Positions 1 to 5,010 of a DNA stretch of 5,068 nucleotides are shown here, in pieces. Positions within the stretch are counted from its first letter, which is position 1. Every line of letters starts with the position of its first letter. A model generated the notes under the pieces. That model was given only the letters and a program-made list of their open reading frames with translations. It made no database searches and was not told the origin of the DNA. The translations under genes and the position numbers were made by a program. This DNA is from Bacillota bacterium (lineage in GTDB: Bacteria > Bacillota > Clostridia > Peptostreptococcales > Anaerovoracaceae), in NCBI GenBank assembly GCA_017537495.1, contig JAFYKS010000308.1:1-5068 (forward strand), given 5' to 3'.

Positions 1-618
1 CATCCTGAATGTGATATCATTTTCAACTTTACGGCAGCGGGCGGCATTGCCAATACTGAAGAACAGAGAATGGCACCGTTTACAGAACTGAAGCCTGAAA
101 TGGCCAGCTATGACTGCGGTACCATGAACTGGATGCACTTTGGTGTGTTTAACAATAACCCACCATTCCTGATGAAGATGGGTACCCGCATGCAGGAAGT
201 TGGTGTAAAGCCTGAGGTAGAAGTTTTCGACATCGGTATGATTCACGAAGCAGCATGGTTCCTGAAGAATGGATATCTGAAAGAACCGGTACATTTCCAG
301 TTCTGCATGGGATGTGCTGGTGGTATTCCTGCAACCATCGAGAATGTAATCCTGATGAAGAATGCTTTAAAGGAAGCCGTTCCTAATTCTACCTGGAGTG
401 CTTTCGGCGTAGGCAAAGGTGCTATGGAAGTTATGTATGCAGCCATTGCAGCCGGAGGAAATATTCGTGTCGGTATGGAAGATAACGTAGTTTACAAGAA
501 AGGCGAATTAGCAGAAAGCAATATGCAGCTGATTGCCCGTGCACGCCGCGTTATCGAAGAGTTTGGTTACGAAGTAGCAACTCCTGACGAAGCTCGTCAG
601 ATTTTAGGATTAAAGTAA
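1..618 (+). CDS. kce: Beta-keto acid cleavage enzyme (BKACE/DUF849), probably 3-keto-5-aminohexanoate cleavage enzyme; 5' end cut off by the window
   Basis: The frame is open from base 1 and ends in TAA at 616-618, giving 205 residues. BKACE proteins are about 275 residues, so roughly 70 are missing, including the N-terminal His-x-His that binds zinc. Family landmarks seen are EEQR...KPEMAS near residues 20-34, the FDIGM block (76-80), the GCAGGIPAT segment (104-112), and RVGMEDN (156-162). In the last, Arg156, Glu160 and Asp161 have the same spacing as the catalytic Arg226, the zinc ligand Glu230 and Asp231 of characterised Kce. Known Kce acts in the cytoplasm in lysine fermentation, converting 5-amino-3-oxohexanoate and acetyl-CoA to 3-aminobutyryl-CoA and acetoacetate. 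BKACE members differ in substrate, so family membership is secure while the exact substrate is inferred. No other lysine-pathway gene is visible. A terminator follows, so this is probably the last gene of its operon. Confidence 0.85.
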   Translation, partial: HPECDIIFNFTAAGGIANTEEQRMAPFTELKPEMASYDCGTMNWMHFGVFNNNPPFLMKMGTRMQEVGVKPEVEVFDIGMIHEAAWFLKNGYLKEPVHFQFCMGCAGGIPATIENVILMKNALKEAVPNSTWSAFGVGKGAMEVMYAAIAAGGNIRVGMEDNVVYKKGELAESNMQLIARARRVIEEFGYEVATPDEARQILGLK

Positions 619-648
619 TATAATCTTCCTCACATGACTACATATATG

Positions 649-684
649 ATAAAGGACTGCTTTTTCCAGGAGGCAGTCCTTTAT
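649..684 (+). terminator. Rho-independent terminator after the BKACE gene
   Basis: A perfect 12-bp stem (649-660 pairing with 673-684, arm ATAAAGGACTGC) encloses a 12-base loop and lies 30 bases after the stop codon. The descending arm ends CTTTAT and runs into TATATT, so the U-tract is AU-rich rather than pure T. The position between two same-strand genes, the second with its own promoter, supports termination. Confidence 0.75.
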
Positions 685-760
685 TATATTACTGTAAACT
701 TTCGAAGAAGTGTGTCCTCTAATAAAATCCAGCGAATAATCGTTCCGATTGGTGGAAAAC

Positions 761-789
761 TTGCCATATAGGACCTTTTATGGTAAACT
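761..789 (+). promoter_or_regulatory. Predicted housekeeping-sigma promoter for the 3D-domain gene
   Basis: A -35-like TTGCCA (761-766, five of six consensus bases) is followed after exactly 17 bases by TAAACT (784-789, four of six). A TG at 781-782 one base before the -10 makes it an extended -10. Transcription would start near 796, giving a leader of about 22 bases that contains the ribosome binding site AAGGAGGA (804-811). This comes from reading by eye; no other candidate in the gap 619-817 looked better. Confidence 0.45.
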
Positions 790-817
790 GTATGAGTTGT
801 TTTAAGGAGGATTCAGT

Positions 818-1804
818 ATGATGGAAAAATCAAAGCTGCTGAAAATTCTGGCTGTCCTCTGCGGGATTGCAGTCTGCGGGGGTGTTATCGCAGGTTTTGT
901 CATGCCGAAGGAAGTCAGAGTATATGTGGATGATTCCATGGAAGTACAGGAAACGATATATGAAACCACAGAACGTACGGTCGGTGGATTTCTGAAGGCG
1001 CATCAGATTGATTTTGAAGAGGAAACGGACCGGATTGATCTGGAACTGGATGCAGCTATTGAGGACGGTATGGAGATTCATATCACCAAAGCATTCGATG
1101 TCAGCCTGACAGTGGGCGGAGAAAGATCAGATGTAAAGACTTTGCCGTATACGGTAGAGGAACTGCTGCGGACAGAAGGCGTTCGGCTGAAACGATATGA
1201 CATCGTGGAACCGGCCATGAATACCCAGCTGAAGCCGGGCGATGAAGTAATCGTAAAACGTGTTACGAAAGAGACTGAGGTTGAAACGGAAAAGGTGAAG
1301 TTTAAGACCGTCTATCAGGCAGACAGCTCCATGACCATTGGGGATACTGCGGTGACGCAGAAGGGACGAAGCGGCGAAATCGAAAAAACTTATCTGGTCA
1401 CCTATACGGACGGGGAAGAAACCGACCGGGAGCTGGTGGAAACCGAAACCCTGAAAAAGAAAAAAGATAAAATCATCAGTTACGGAACGAAGATTGCCTT
1501 CGGTAAGCCGGACGGGCTGAAGTATGTAAAGAAGTATGATAAGGTTCGCGCAGTATCCTACTATTTCAGTGGCAATCCGAGAGGCTCTTATGGTCTGCCT
1601 TGCGAGTTTGGGACAGTGGCGGTGGATCCAAAACTGATTCCTCTGGGTTCTCTGCTTTATATCGAAGGATATGGTTATGCCATCGCCAACGATGTGGGCA
1701 GTGCCATCAAAGGAAAAACCGTAGACCTGTACATGGAAAAGTATGAGCAGTGTCTCCTCTGGGGTGCACGGTGGACTACCGTTTATGTAATCGATGAAGC
1801 ATAA
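818..1804 (+). CDS. Membrane-anchored cell-wall protein with DUF348, G5 and 3D (lytic-transglycosylase-like) domains, YabE type
   Basis: The 328-residue product has one N-terminal hydrophobic segment (about residues 7-29) with lysines before it, so it is an uncleaved anchor or signal peptide and the rest lies outside the membrane. Next come two DUF348 ubiquitin-like repeats (about 32-75 and 90-135), a G5 domain (about 147-225; G5 domains are linked to binding of N-acetylglucosamine-containing glycans), and a C-terminal 3D domain (about 243-326). The three aspartates that name the 3D domain are Asp270 (VAVDPKLIPLGS), Asp292 (ANDVGSAIKG) and Asp303 (VDLY). 3D domains share the MltA double-psi barrel and cleave peptidoglycan glycan strands, as in B. 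subtilis YuiC; the YabE/Rpf-like arrangement is associated with growth and stationary-phase wall remodelling. The start follows AAGGAGGA by 6-7 bases; a second ATG follows at once, so the start could move by one codon. The 3D motif has Val-Gly-Ser where Thr-Gly-Gly is usual. The gene stands alone between its own promoter and a terminator. No single gene symbol is safe. Confidence 0.88.
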   Translation: MMEKSKLLKILAVLCGIAVCGGVIAGFVMPKEVRVYVDDSMEVQETIYETTERTVGGFLKAHQIDFEEETDRIDLELDAAIEDGMEIHITKAFDVSLTVGGERSDVKTLPYTVEELLRTEGVRLKRYDIVEPAMNTQLKPGDEVIVKRVTKETEVETEKVKFKTVYQADSSMTIGDTAVTQKGRSGEIEKTYLVTYTDGEETDRELVETETLKKKKDKIISYGTKIAFGKPDGLKYVKKYDKVRAVSYYFSGNPRGSYGLPCEFGTVAVDPKLIPLGSLLYIEGYGYAIANDVGSAIKGKTVDLYMEKYEQCLLWGARWTTVYVIDEA

Positions 1805-1809
1805 AAATT

Positions 1810-1886
1810 AAAACAGTCATACTGTATTCCTTACTTGTCCTCGGCATGAGCCTGTGGAATCGTAAGTCACACAGTATGACTGTTTT
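1810..1886. terminator. Bidirectional terminator between convergent genes, with an unusually long structured loop
   Basis: A perfect 16-bp inverted repeat (1810-1825 with 1871-1886, arm core ACAGTCATACTGT) sits in the 112-base gap between a plus-strand and a minus-strand gene that point at each other. On the plus strand it runs into seven T's (1883-1889). On the minus strand it runs into a T-rich stretch (complement of about 1801-1813). It can therefore end both transcripts. The 45-base loop is far longer than the 3-10 bases usual in terminators and contains further possible pairings. Confidence 0.8.
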
Positions 1887-1916
1887 TTTATGTTTCATCC
1901 TTATCGAAATGGTTTC

Positions 1917-3182
1917 TTAACGTAAATGTTTGTCAATCAGGTCGATAAATGTATCTACATAGTCGTCTTTCTGGAAGATGGCGCGGGCTGCTGTAGCGCC
2001 GCCGCCGCCTTTTCCTCCGTAGATGGAGGCATTTTCCTTCACCAGTTTGCCGCAGTCCGGTTTACCGCCGGAGCAGAGGAGAACGGTGTGGCTCGGACGG
2101 TGAACCAGGAAGAGAACCTTCGGAATAGCGTCGAAGAGTTCCTTCGCCAGATTCAGCAGGTCGTCCACAGTCAGCACTTCGTAGTCGAAGGAAAGGTTCT
2201 TTGGCTTACGGCCTTCGCTGCGGGCTGCAAGCTTGTCATCCTCAATAGCCTGTCGGATTCTGGCCGCTTCTGAGAGAATTACACGGCGACGGAGCACGCC
2301 AAGCTGCTGGCGGGCCTCGTTGCTCTTATCCTGCTGGGCCTGGTATTTTTTCAGCAGATCATGGGTGCCGGCAGAAAGCTTTGTGCCCAGCTCATCCAGC
2401 ACATCGTACTGGTCCTGATATTTCAGGAAGGCACGGCGGCCTGCTTCCAGGTAAATTCGAAACATACCCTTATTGGTTTCGCATTTGTAAATCTTAATCA
2501 TGCCCACTTCAGCCGCAGTGGCAGGGTGGGTGCCGCAGCAGGCAACGCAGTCGTCAGGGCCGCCCGGTGCATTCAGGTCGCCCACACAGACGATGGAAAT
2601 GTCTTCATCGAAGGCCAGTGCCTTTCTGAGCGGCATTGCTTCTGCTTCTGCACGCGTCTCAAAACGGAAGGTCTGAACCGGTGCTGCGGACCAGATGACC
2701 TGGTTTGCCAGCAGTTCCACATGACGGCACATGTCCCATGTAACCTTATCATAATCAGTATCCTCTTCCAGGCTGATATCGATGGTCATATAGTCCTCGC
2801 CCATATGGAAGCCGCGATTCACGCCGCCATATTCCCTGGCAAAGATTCCGCTGACGATGTGTTCGCCCAAGTGACGCTGCATATTATCAAAACGGTGATT
2901 CCAGTCCAGAACCTGTGTTACTTCCTGGTCAGAACCTGCTTCTGGCAGATTTTCCGGAGAACAGTCTACCAGATGATACACTGCATCGTCTTTTTCCTGC
3001 ACATCCAGCACGTTGAAGCCGGAAATAGTTCCGCGGTCGCAGCTCTGCCCGCCTCCTTCCGGGAAGAAAAGGGAACGGTCCAGGGTAATCAGGGTCCCCT
3101 TCTTATGGGGTTCTTTGGTCAGAATCCGGCCGCAGGCTTCTTTCAGATATACGTTTTCTCTATATAATCGGATTGTACTCAT
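1917..3182 (-). CDS. alaX: Alanyl-tRNA editing protein, long AlaX type (AlaX-L, AARSD1-like)
   Basis: The 421-residue protein matches the editing half of alanyl-tRNA synthetase without the aminoacylation domain. AlaX-L proteins hydrolyse Ser-tRNA(Ala) and Gly-tRNA(Ala) in trans in the cytoplasm. Visible landmarks: FFPEGGGQ (39-46) of the N-terminal barrel; zinc ligands His104 and His108 in RHLGEH and Cys215 and His219 in CCGTH, the expected HxxxH/CxxxH pair; a charged helical, probably coiled-coil stretch (about 255-320); and a C-terminal DHHA1 domain (about 330-421) with the glycine-rich YGGKGGGG and following Ala-Arg. The length agrees with AlaX-L and human AARSD1 (about 400-420). I place the start at 3182 because the minus strand carries AAGGAGG (3194-3188) five bases upstream. 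An in-frame ATG at 3215 adds 11 residues but lies inside the predicted -10 box and has no ribosome binding site. The gene is a single unit, divergent from the amidase and convergent with the 3D gene. Whether it acts on Ser, Gly or both cannot be read here. Confidence 0.88.
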   Translation of the reverse strand: MSTIRLYRENVYLKEACGRILTKEPHKKGTLITLDRSLFFPEGGGQSCDRGTISGFNVLDVQEKDDAVYHLVDCSPENLPEAGSDQEVTQVLDWNHRFDNMQRHLGEHIVSGIFAREYGGVNRGFHMGEDYMTIDISLEEDTDYDKVTWDMCRHVELLANQVIWSAAPVQTFRFETRAEAEAMPLRKALAFDEDISIVCVGDLNAPGGPDDCVACCGTHPATAAEVGMIKIYKCETNKGMFRIYLEAGRRAFLKYQDQYDVLDELGTKLSAGTHDLLKKYQAQQDKSNEARQQLGVLRRRVILSEAARIRQAIEDDKLAARSEGRKPKNLSFDYEVLTVDDLLNLAKELFDAIPKVLFLVHRPSHTVLLCSGGKPDCGKLVKENASIYGGKGGGGATAARAIFQKDDYVDTFIDLIDKHLR

Positions 3183-3187
3183 AACAT

Positions 3188-3194
3188 CCTCCTT
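3188..3194 (-). promoter_or_regulatory. Ribosome binding site that decides the alaX start
   Basis: The minus strand reads AAGGAGG from 3194 to 3188, then five bases, then ATG at 3182-3180. This is near-perfect anti-16S complementarity. The alternative upstream ATG at 3215 has only GTTTGTGG before it, so this site favours the shorter 421-residue protein. Confidence 0.8.
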
Positions 3195-3210
3195 GTACTT
3201 TTCTGCTATC

Positions 3211-3239
3211 ATCATACCACAAACCGGCTAAAATGCCAA
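3211..3239 (-). promoter_or_regulatory. Strong predicted housekeeping promoter for alaX
   Basis: On the minus strand, TTGGCA (3239-3234, five of six consensus bases) is followed after 17 bases by TATGAT (3216-3211, five of six), with a TG at 3219-3218 giving an extended -10. Transcription should start near 3204, about 22 bases before the ATG at 3182. This is the best promoter in the window. Confidence 0.65.
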
Positions 3240-3274
3240 ACCCCGGCATAGATTAATTTCGTGGAGGTGGCAGC

Positions 3275-4033
3275 ATGAAACAGTCTTTCAAAACATACAT
3301 CGCCGGAGTTCTCGGCTTCGCCCTCAGTCTTGCAGCCTGCATGGGCTTCATGACCGCATCAGTTCCTGTGGATCAGTCTGTGCCCGCTGAGCAGGTACCC
3401 GTGATTGTCATTGACCCCGGGCATGGAGGTTTTGATGGTGGGGCGGAGGCGGCGGACGGAACGGAGGAAAAGGACATCAACCTGGCCATAGCGGAGAAGC
3501 TGGCAGAGGAAGCAGCAGGATATGAGGTGGAAATCGTCATGACCCGGGATGGGGACTACGGTCTCTATGAGGCAGACAGTGCGGAGAAAAAGAGGGAAGA
3601 CCTGCAGAACCGCAGAAGAATCATGGAGGAAGCAAATGCAGACCTTGCTGTTTCCATCCATCTGAACAGTTATCCGCAGGATACTTCCGTATACGGAGCA
3701 CAGGTTTTTTATGCAGAGGACGAACAGACGGGAACAGATGTGCACCCGGCACGTGAAATTGCGGAAAATGTCCAGAAAGTACTGGAAACAAGCCTTCCTG
3801 ACGGCAGAGAACGGACCGCTATGAAGAAGAACGATGTTCTCCTGATGAAGGATCCGCCCTGCAGATTTATACTTGTGGAATGTGGATTTTTGTCCTGCCC
3901 AAGGGAGGCACAGCTGCTGAAAACCGCAGAATATCAAGGAAAAGTGGCTGCTGCGGTATGGACCGGCATCAATGAAATTTTATGCCTGCCGGTGAAAAAA
4001 CAATTACCTGTTACTGACAGTGCGAACAAATAG
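3275..4033 (+). CDS. cwlD: N-acetylmuramoyl-L-alanine amidase (Amidase_3), CwlD-like germination/cortex amidase
   Basis: The 252-residue protein cleaves the bond between N-acetylmuramic acid and the L-alanine of the stem peptide, outside the membrane. The zinc-amidase residues are all present: His50 in IDPGHGG, Glu65 in EEKDINL, His129 in SIHLN and the catalytic Glu202 in VECGFLS. The block EDLQNRRRI (108-116), GAQVFY (141-146) and VECGFLSCPREAQLL fit CwlD better than general AmiC-type enzymes, and the length is close to B. subtilis CwlD (about 237). In Bacillus, CwlD with the deacetylase PdaA makes muramic delta-lactam in spore cortex; that role here is inferred. The N-terminus has two lysines and a hydrophobic run (8-29) containing LAAC (19-22), a possible lipobox, so it could be a lipoprotein or simply membrane-anchored. 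The start is supported by TGGAGGTGG seven bases upstream. No clear terminator follows, so the transcript may enter the DnaA-box gap. Confidence 0.82.
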   Translation: MKQSFKTYIAGVLGFALSLAACMGFMTASVPVDQSVPAEQVPVIVIDPGHGGFDGGAEAADGTEEKDINLAIAEKLAEEAAGYEVEIVMTRDGDYGLYEADSAEKKREDLQNRRRIMEEANADLAVSIHLNSYPQDTSVYGAQVFYAEDEQTGTDVHPAREIAENVQKVLETSLPDGRERTAMKKNDVLLMKDPPCRFILVECGFLSCPREAQLLKTAEYQGKVAAAVWTGINEILCLPVKKQLPVTDSANK

Positions 4034-4063
4034 GATAACCTGCGAATAAAATTCATAAAGACA

Positions 4064-4072
4064 TGTGGATAA
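4064..4072 (-). promoter_or_regulatory. Perfect DnaA box (TTATCCACA on the minus strand)
   Basis: The plus strand reads TGTGGATAA, the exact complement of the consensus DnaA box TTATCCACA. One nine-base match occurs by chance now and then in a genome. Its weight comes from the related sites nearby at 4075-4083, 4139-4147, 4154-4159 and 4188-4196. Binding is not shown by sequence alone. Confidence 0.6.
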
Positions 4073-4087
4073 CTTTAGGATAACTTT
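4067..4087 (+). repeat. Tandem GGATAACTTT direct repeat
   Basis: The ten-base unit GGATAACTTT occurs at 4067-4076 and again at 4078-4087, an exact repeat with an 11-base period. The GGATAAC core also occurs at 4033-4039. The first copy overlaps the perfect DnaA box, so this is probably part of the same binding array. Confidence 0.6.
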
Positions 4088-4196
4088 CTTTGCGATTGCC
4101 CTTGACACCAGTGTTTTCAATGGGTTCGGGCATATGTGAAATCCACATAAGGTTGTGGAATGAATTGTATACAATCTGGAGAGGCGATGTGGATAG
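4075..4196. promoter_or_regulatory. Additional degenerate DnaA-box-like sites
   Basis: TTAGGATAA (4075-4083) has seven of nine bases and lies 11 bases, about one helical turn, from the perfect box in the same orientation. AAATCCACA (4139-4147) has seven of nine on the plus strand. TGTGGA (4154-4159) faces it across six bases. TGTGGATAG (4188-4196) has eight of nine on the minus strand. Mixed orientation and clustering are as in DnaA-binding regions, but each site other than the 8/9 one is weak by itself. Confidence 0.4.
4164..4175. promoter_or_regulatory. 12-bp perfect palindrome ATTGTATACAAT, possible operator
   Basis: The sequence is self-complementary with no spacer, the shape expected of a dimeric repressor site. 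The TTGTATACAA core resembles operators of FadR-subfamily GntR regulators (TNGT...ACNA pattern). No such regulator is in the window, so the binding protein is unknown. It sits 220 bases before the membrane-protein gene and between DnaA-like sites. Confidence 0.35.
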
Positions 4197-4199
4197 GAA

Positions 4200-4230
4200 G
4201 CGGAAATGCTGAAATTTCAAGGCTTTCCGC
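4200..4230 (+). other. Hairpin GCGGAAA/TTTCCGC, possible weak terminator of the amidase transcript
   Basis: A perfect 7-bp stem (4200-4206 with 4224-4230) encloses a 17-base loop that contains the palindrome TGAAATTTCA. No T-run follows directly; the sequence is ACTGTTAAAACTT. It could be a weak terminator or an RNA structure, and lies 167 bases after the amidase stop. Confidence 0.35.
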
Positions 4231-4317
4231 ACTGTTAAAACTTGTTTGCCCGGAGTGCGAACAGAACGCATAATTACAGAAAAGGACAAATTTTTTCTTT
4301 TTTTCACATTCTCATCA

Positions 4318-4347
4318 TTGCATCAACAAGGGTCTTTGGTATATCAT
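4318..4347 (+). promoter_or_regulatory. Possible extended -10 promoter for the membrane-protein gene
   Basis: TGGTATATCAT (4337-4347) offers an extended -10 as TGG-TATATC, or an ordinary -10 TATCAT (4342-4347, five of six). The only -35 at suitable distance is TTGCAT (4318-4323), which keeps just TTG. A start near 4352 would give a 30-base leader. This is weaker than the other two promoters called here. Confidence 0.35.
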
Positions 4348-4383
4348 TAGAGGAGAATTGAAACAACCGAAAGGAAACAAAAG

Positions 4384-5010
4384 ATGATTAACGGATTTTA
4401 TTACAGCTATGGCACTCCAATGATGAATTACGTGAATTCCGCACTGGTAACCGGCATTGCTGCTACCGTGGCAGCAGTACTGGGTGTGGTTCTTTACTAT
4501 ACTTTTTTCAGAAAATCCAACGAAGGAAGATTCTATGGATTCAAGGAAAAACTGTATAATCTGATGACATTTAACCGTTTTTATGCAGAAGACATGCTGA
4601 AGTTCCTGTACATCACTATGACATGTGCAGTGACTGCGGCAGGTATCGCACAGATTGTGCTGGGATCCTTCGTAGCAGGCGTTACCATTCTGGTGGTGGC
4701 AAACCTGGCTATGCGTCTTGGCTTCGAGCTGGTGATGATGTTCATCATGCTCTGCAGAAAGACCGTATCCATGGACAGAAAACTGGGCCGCATCGCAGAA
4801 TATTACGATGATGGCTACGGTGAAGCCGGCGGATGTGGAGAAAGAGAAATGACCCGTGAAGAATGGGAAGCAATGGATCCGTTCGAGTCAGAGGAAGATT
4901 ACGATGACTGCGGCGGAGACTGCGGAAGCTGCGGCGTGGAAGGCTGCGGCTCTCTGGACGAAAACGAAATCAATTTCATTATGAAGGAAATTAAAGAAGA
5001 CCAGCTGTAA
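4384..5010 (+). CDS. Unrecognised membrane protein with three predicted helices and a cysteine-rich acidic tail
   Basis: The 208-residue product is not one I can name. Hydrophobic segments at about 18-42, 74-95 and 97-124 predict three membrane helices. Between the first and second is a basic, aromatic stretch (FRKSNEGRFYGFKEKLYNLMTF, split as 42-52 and 53-63). After the third helix come basic residues (125-136), then a soluble tail rich in Asp, Glu and Gly (139-208). The tail carries Cys176, Cys180, Cys183 and Cys188 (CxxxCxxCxxxxC) plus Cys151, a possible metal-binding or redox cluster. The FNRFY...RLGFELVMMF portion faintly recalls DUF4282 membrane proteins; this is a weak impression. The start has AAGGA eight bases upstream. 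Positive charge after helix 3 suggests the cysteine tail is cytoplasmic. It is separated from the amidase by the DnaA-box gap. That it is a real gene is near certain; its function is unknown. Confidence 0.85.
   Translation: MINGFYYSYGTPMMNYVNSALVTGIAATVAAVLGVVLYYTFFRKSNEGRFYGFKEKLYNLMTFNRFYAEDMLKFLYITMTCAVTAAGIAQIVLGSFVAGVTILVVANLAMRLGFELVMMFIMLCRKTVSMDRKLGRIAEYYDDGYGEAGGCGEREMTREEWEAMDPFESEEDYDDCGGDCGSCGVEGCGSLDENEINFIMKEIKEDQL

Larger units (their letters stand above)
4034..4383. other. 350-base gene-free region with DnaA-box-like cluster, hairpins and an AT-rich tract
   Basis: No credible gene was found on either strand. From left to right it holds TGCGAAYAAA and GGATAAC repeats (4021-4087, starting in the amidase end), DnaA-box-like sites (4064-4196), a bulged hairpin CCCTTGA/TCAATGGG (4099-4124), a 12-bp palindrome (4164-4175), a hairpin (4200-4230), a second, wobble-containing hairpin (4241-4265), an AT-rich stretch with a 14-base T/C run (4291-4304), and a promoter-like sequence before the next gene. 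A control region or a replication-linked DnaA-binding region are the main readings. Confidence 0.6.

Noticed and set aside
2361..3167. Plus-strand open frame of 268 codons opposite alaX
   Set aside because: It lies wholly inside the well-supported editing-protein gene on the other strand, is rich in His, Cys and Phe as antisense frames often are, and lacks family motifs.
3359..3937. Minus-strand open frame of 192 codons opposite the amidase gene
   Set aside because: It is antisense to conserved zinc-amidase motifs, is Cys/His/Phe-rich and resembles no protein family.
4102..4107. Perfect -35 hexamer TTGACA
   Set aside because: The sequence 16-18 bases downstream is GGTTCGGGC, with no -10 resemblance, so no promoter is called.
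4241..4304. Hairpin at 4241-4265 plus T-tract at 4291-4304 as an amidase terminator
   Set aside because: The stem depends on G-T pairs and the T-tract starts about 25 bases after it, so it does not make an intrinsic terminator.
4053..4307. Minus-strand open frame of 84 codons with a GTG start across the DnaA-box gap
   Set aside because: It has no good ribosome binding site, no recognisable motif, and a composition (Lys, Arg, Ser, His, Phe scattered) like chance translation. It lies over repeats, hairpins and a poly-T tract that explain the DNA better.
4358..4387. Nine-codon TTG-start leader peptide whose TGA overlaps the membrane-protein ATG (ATGA)
   Set aside because: The purine-rich GAGGAG before it ends only two bases from the TTG, too close for normal initiation, and the main gene has its own AAGGA site.
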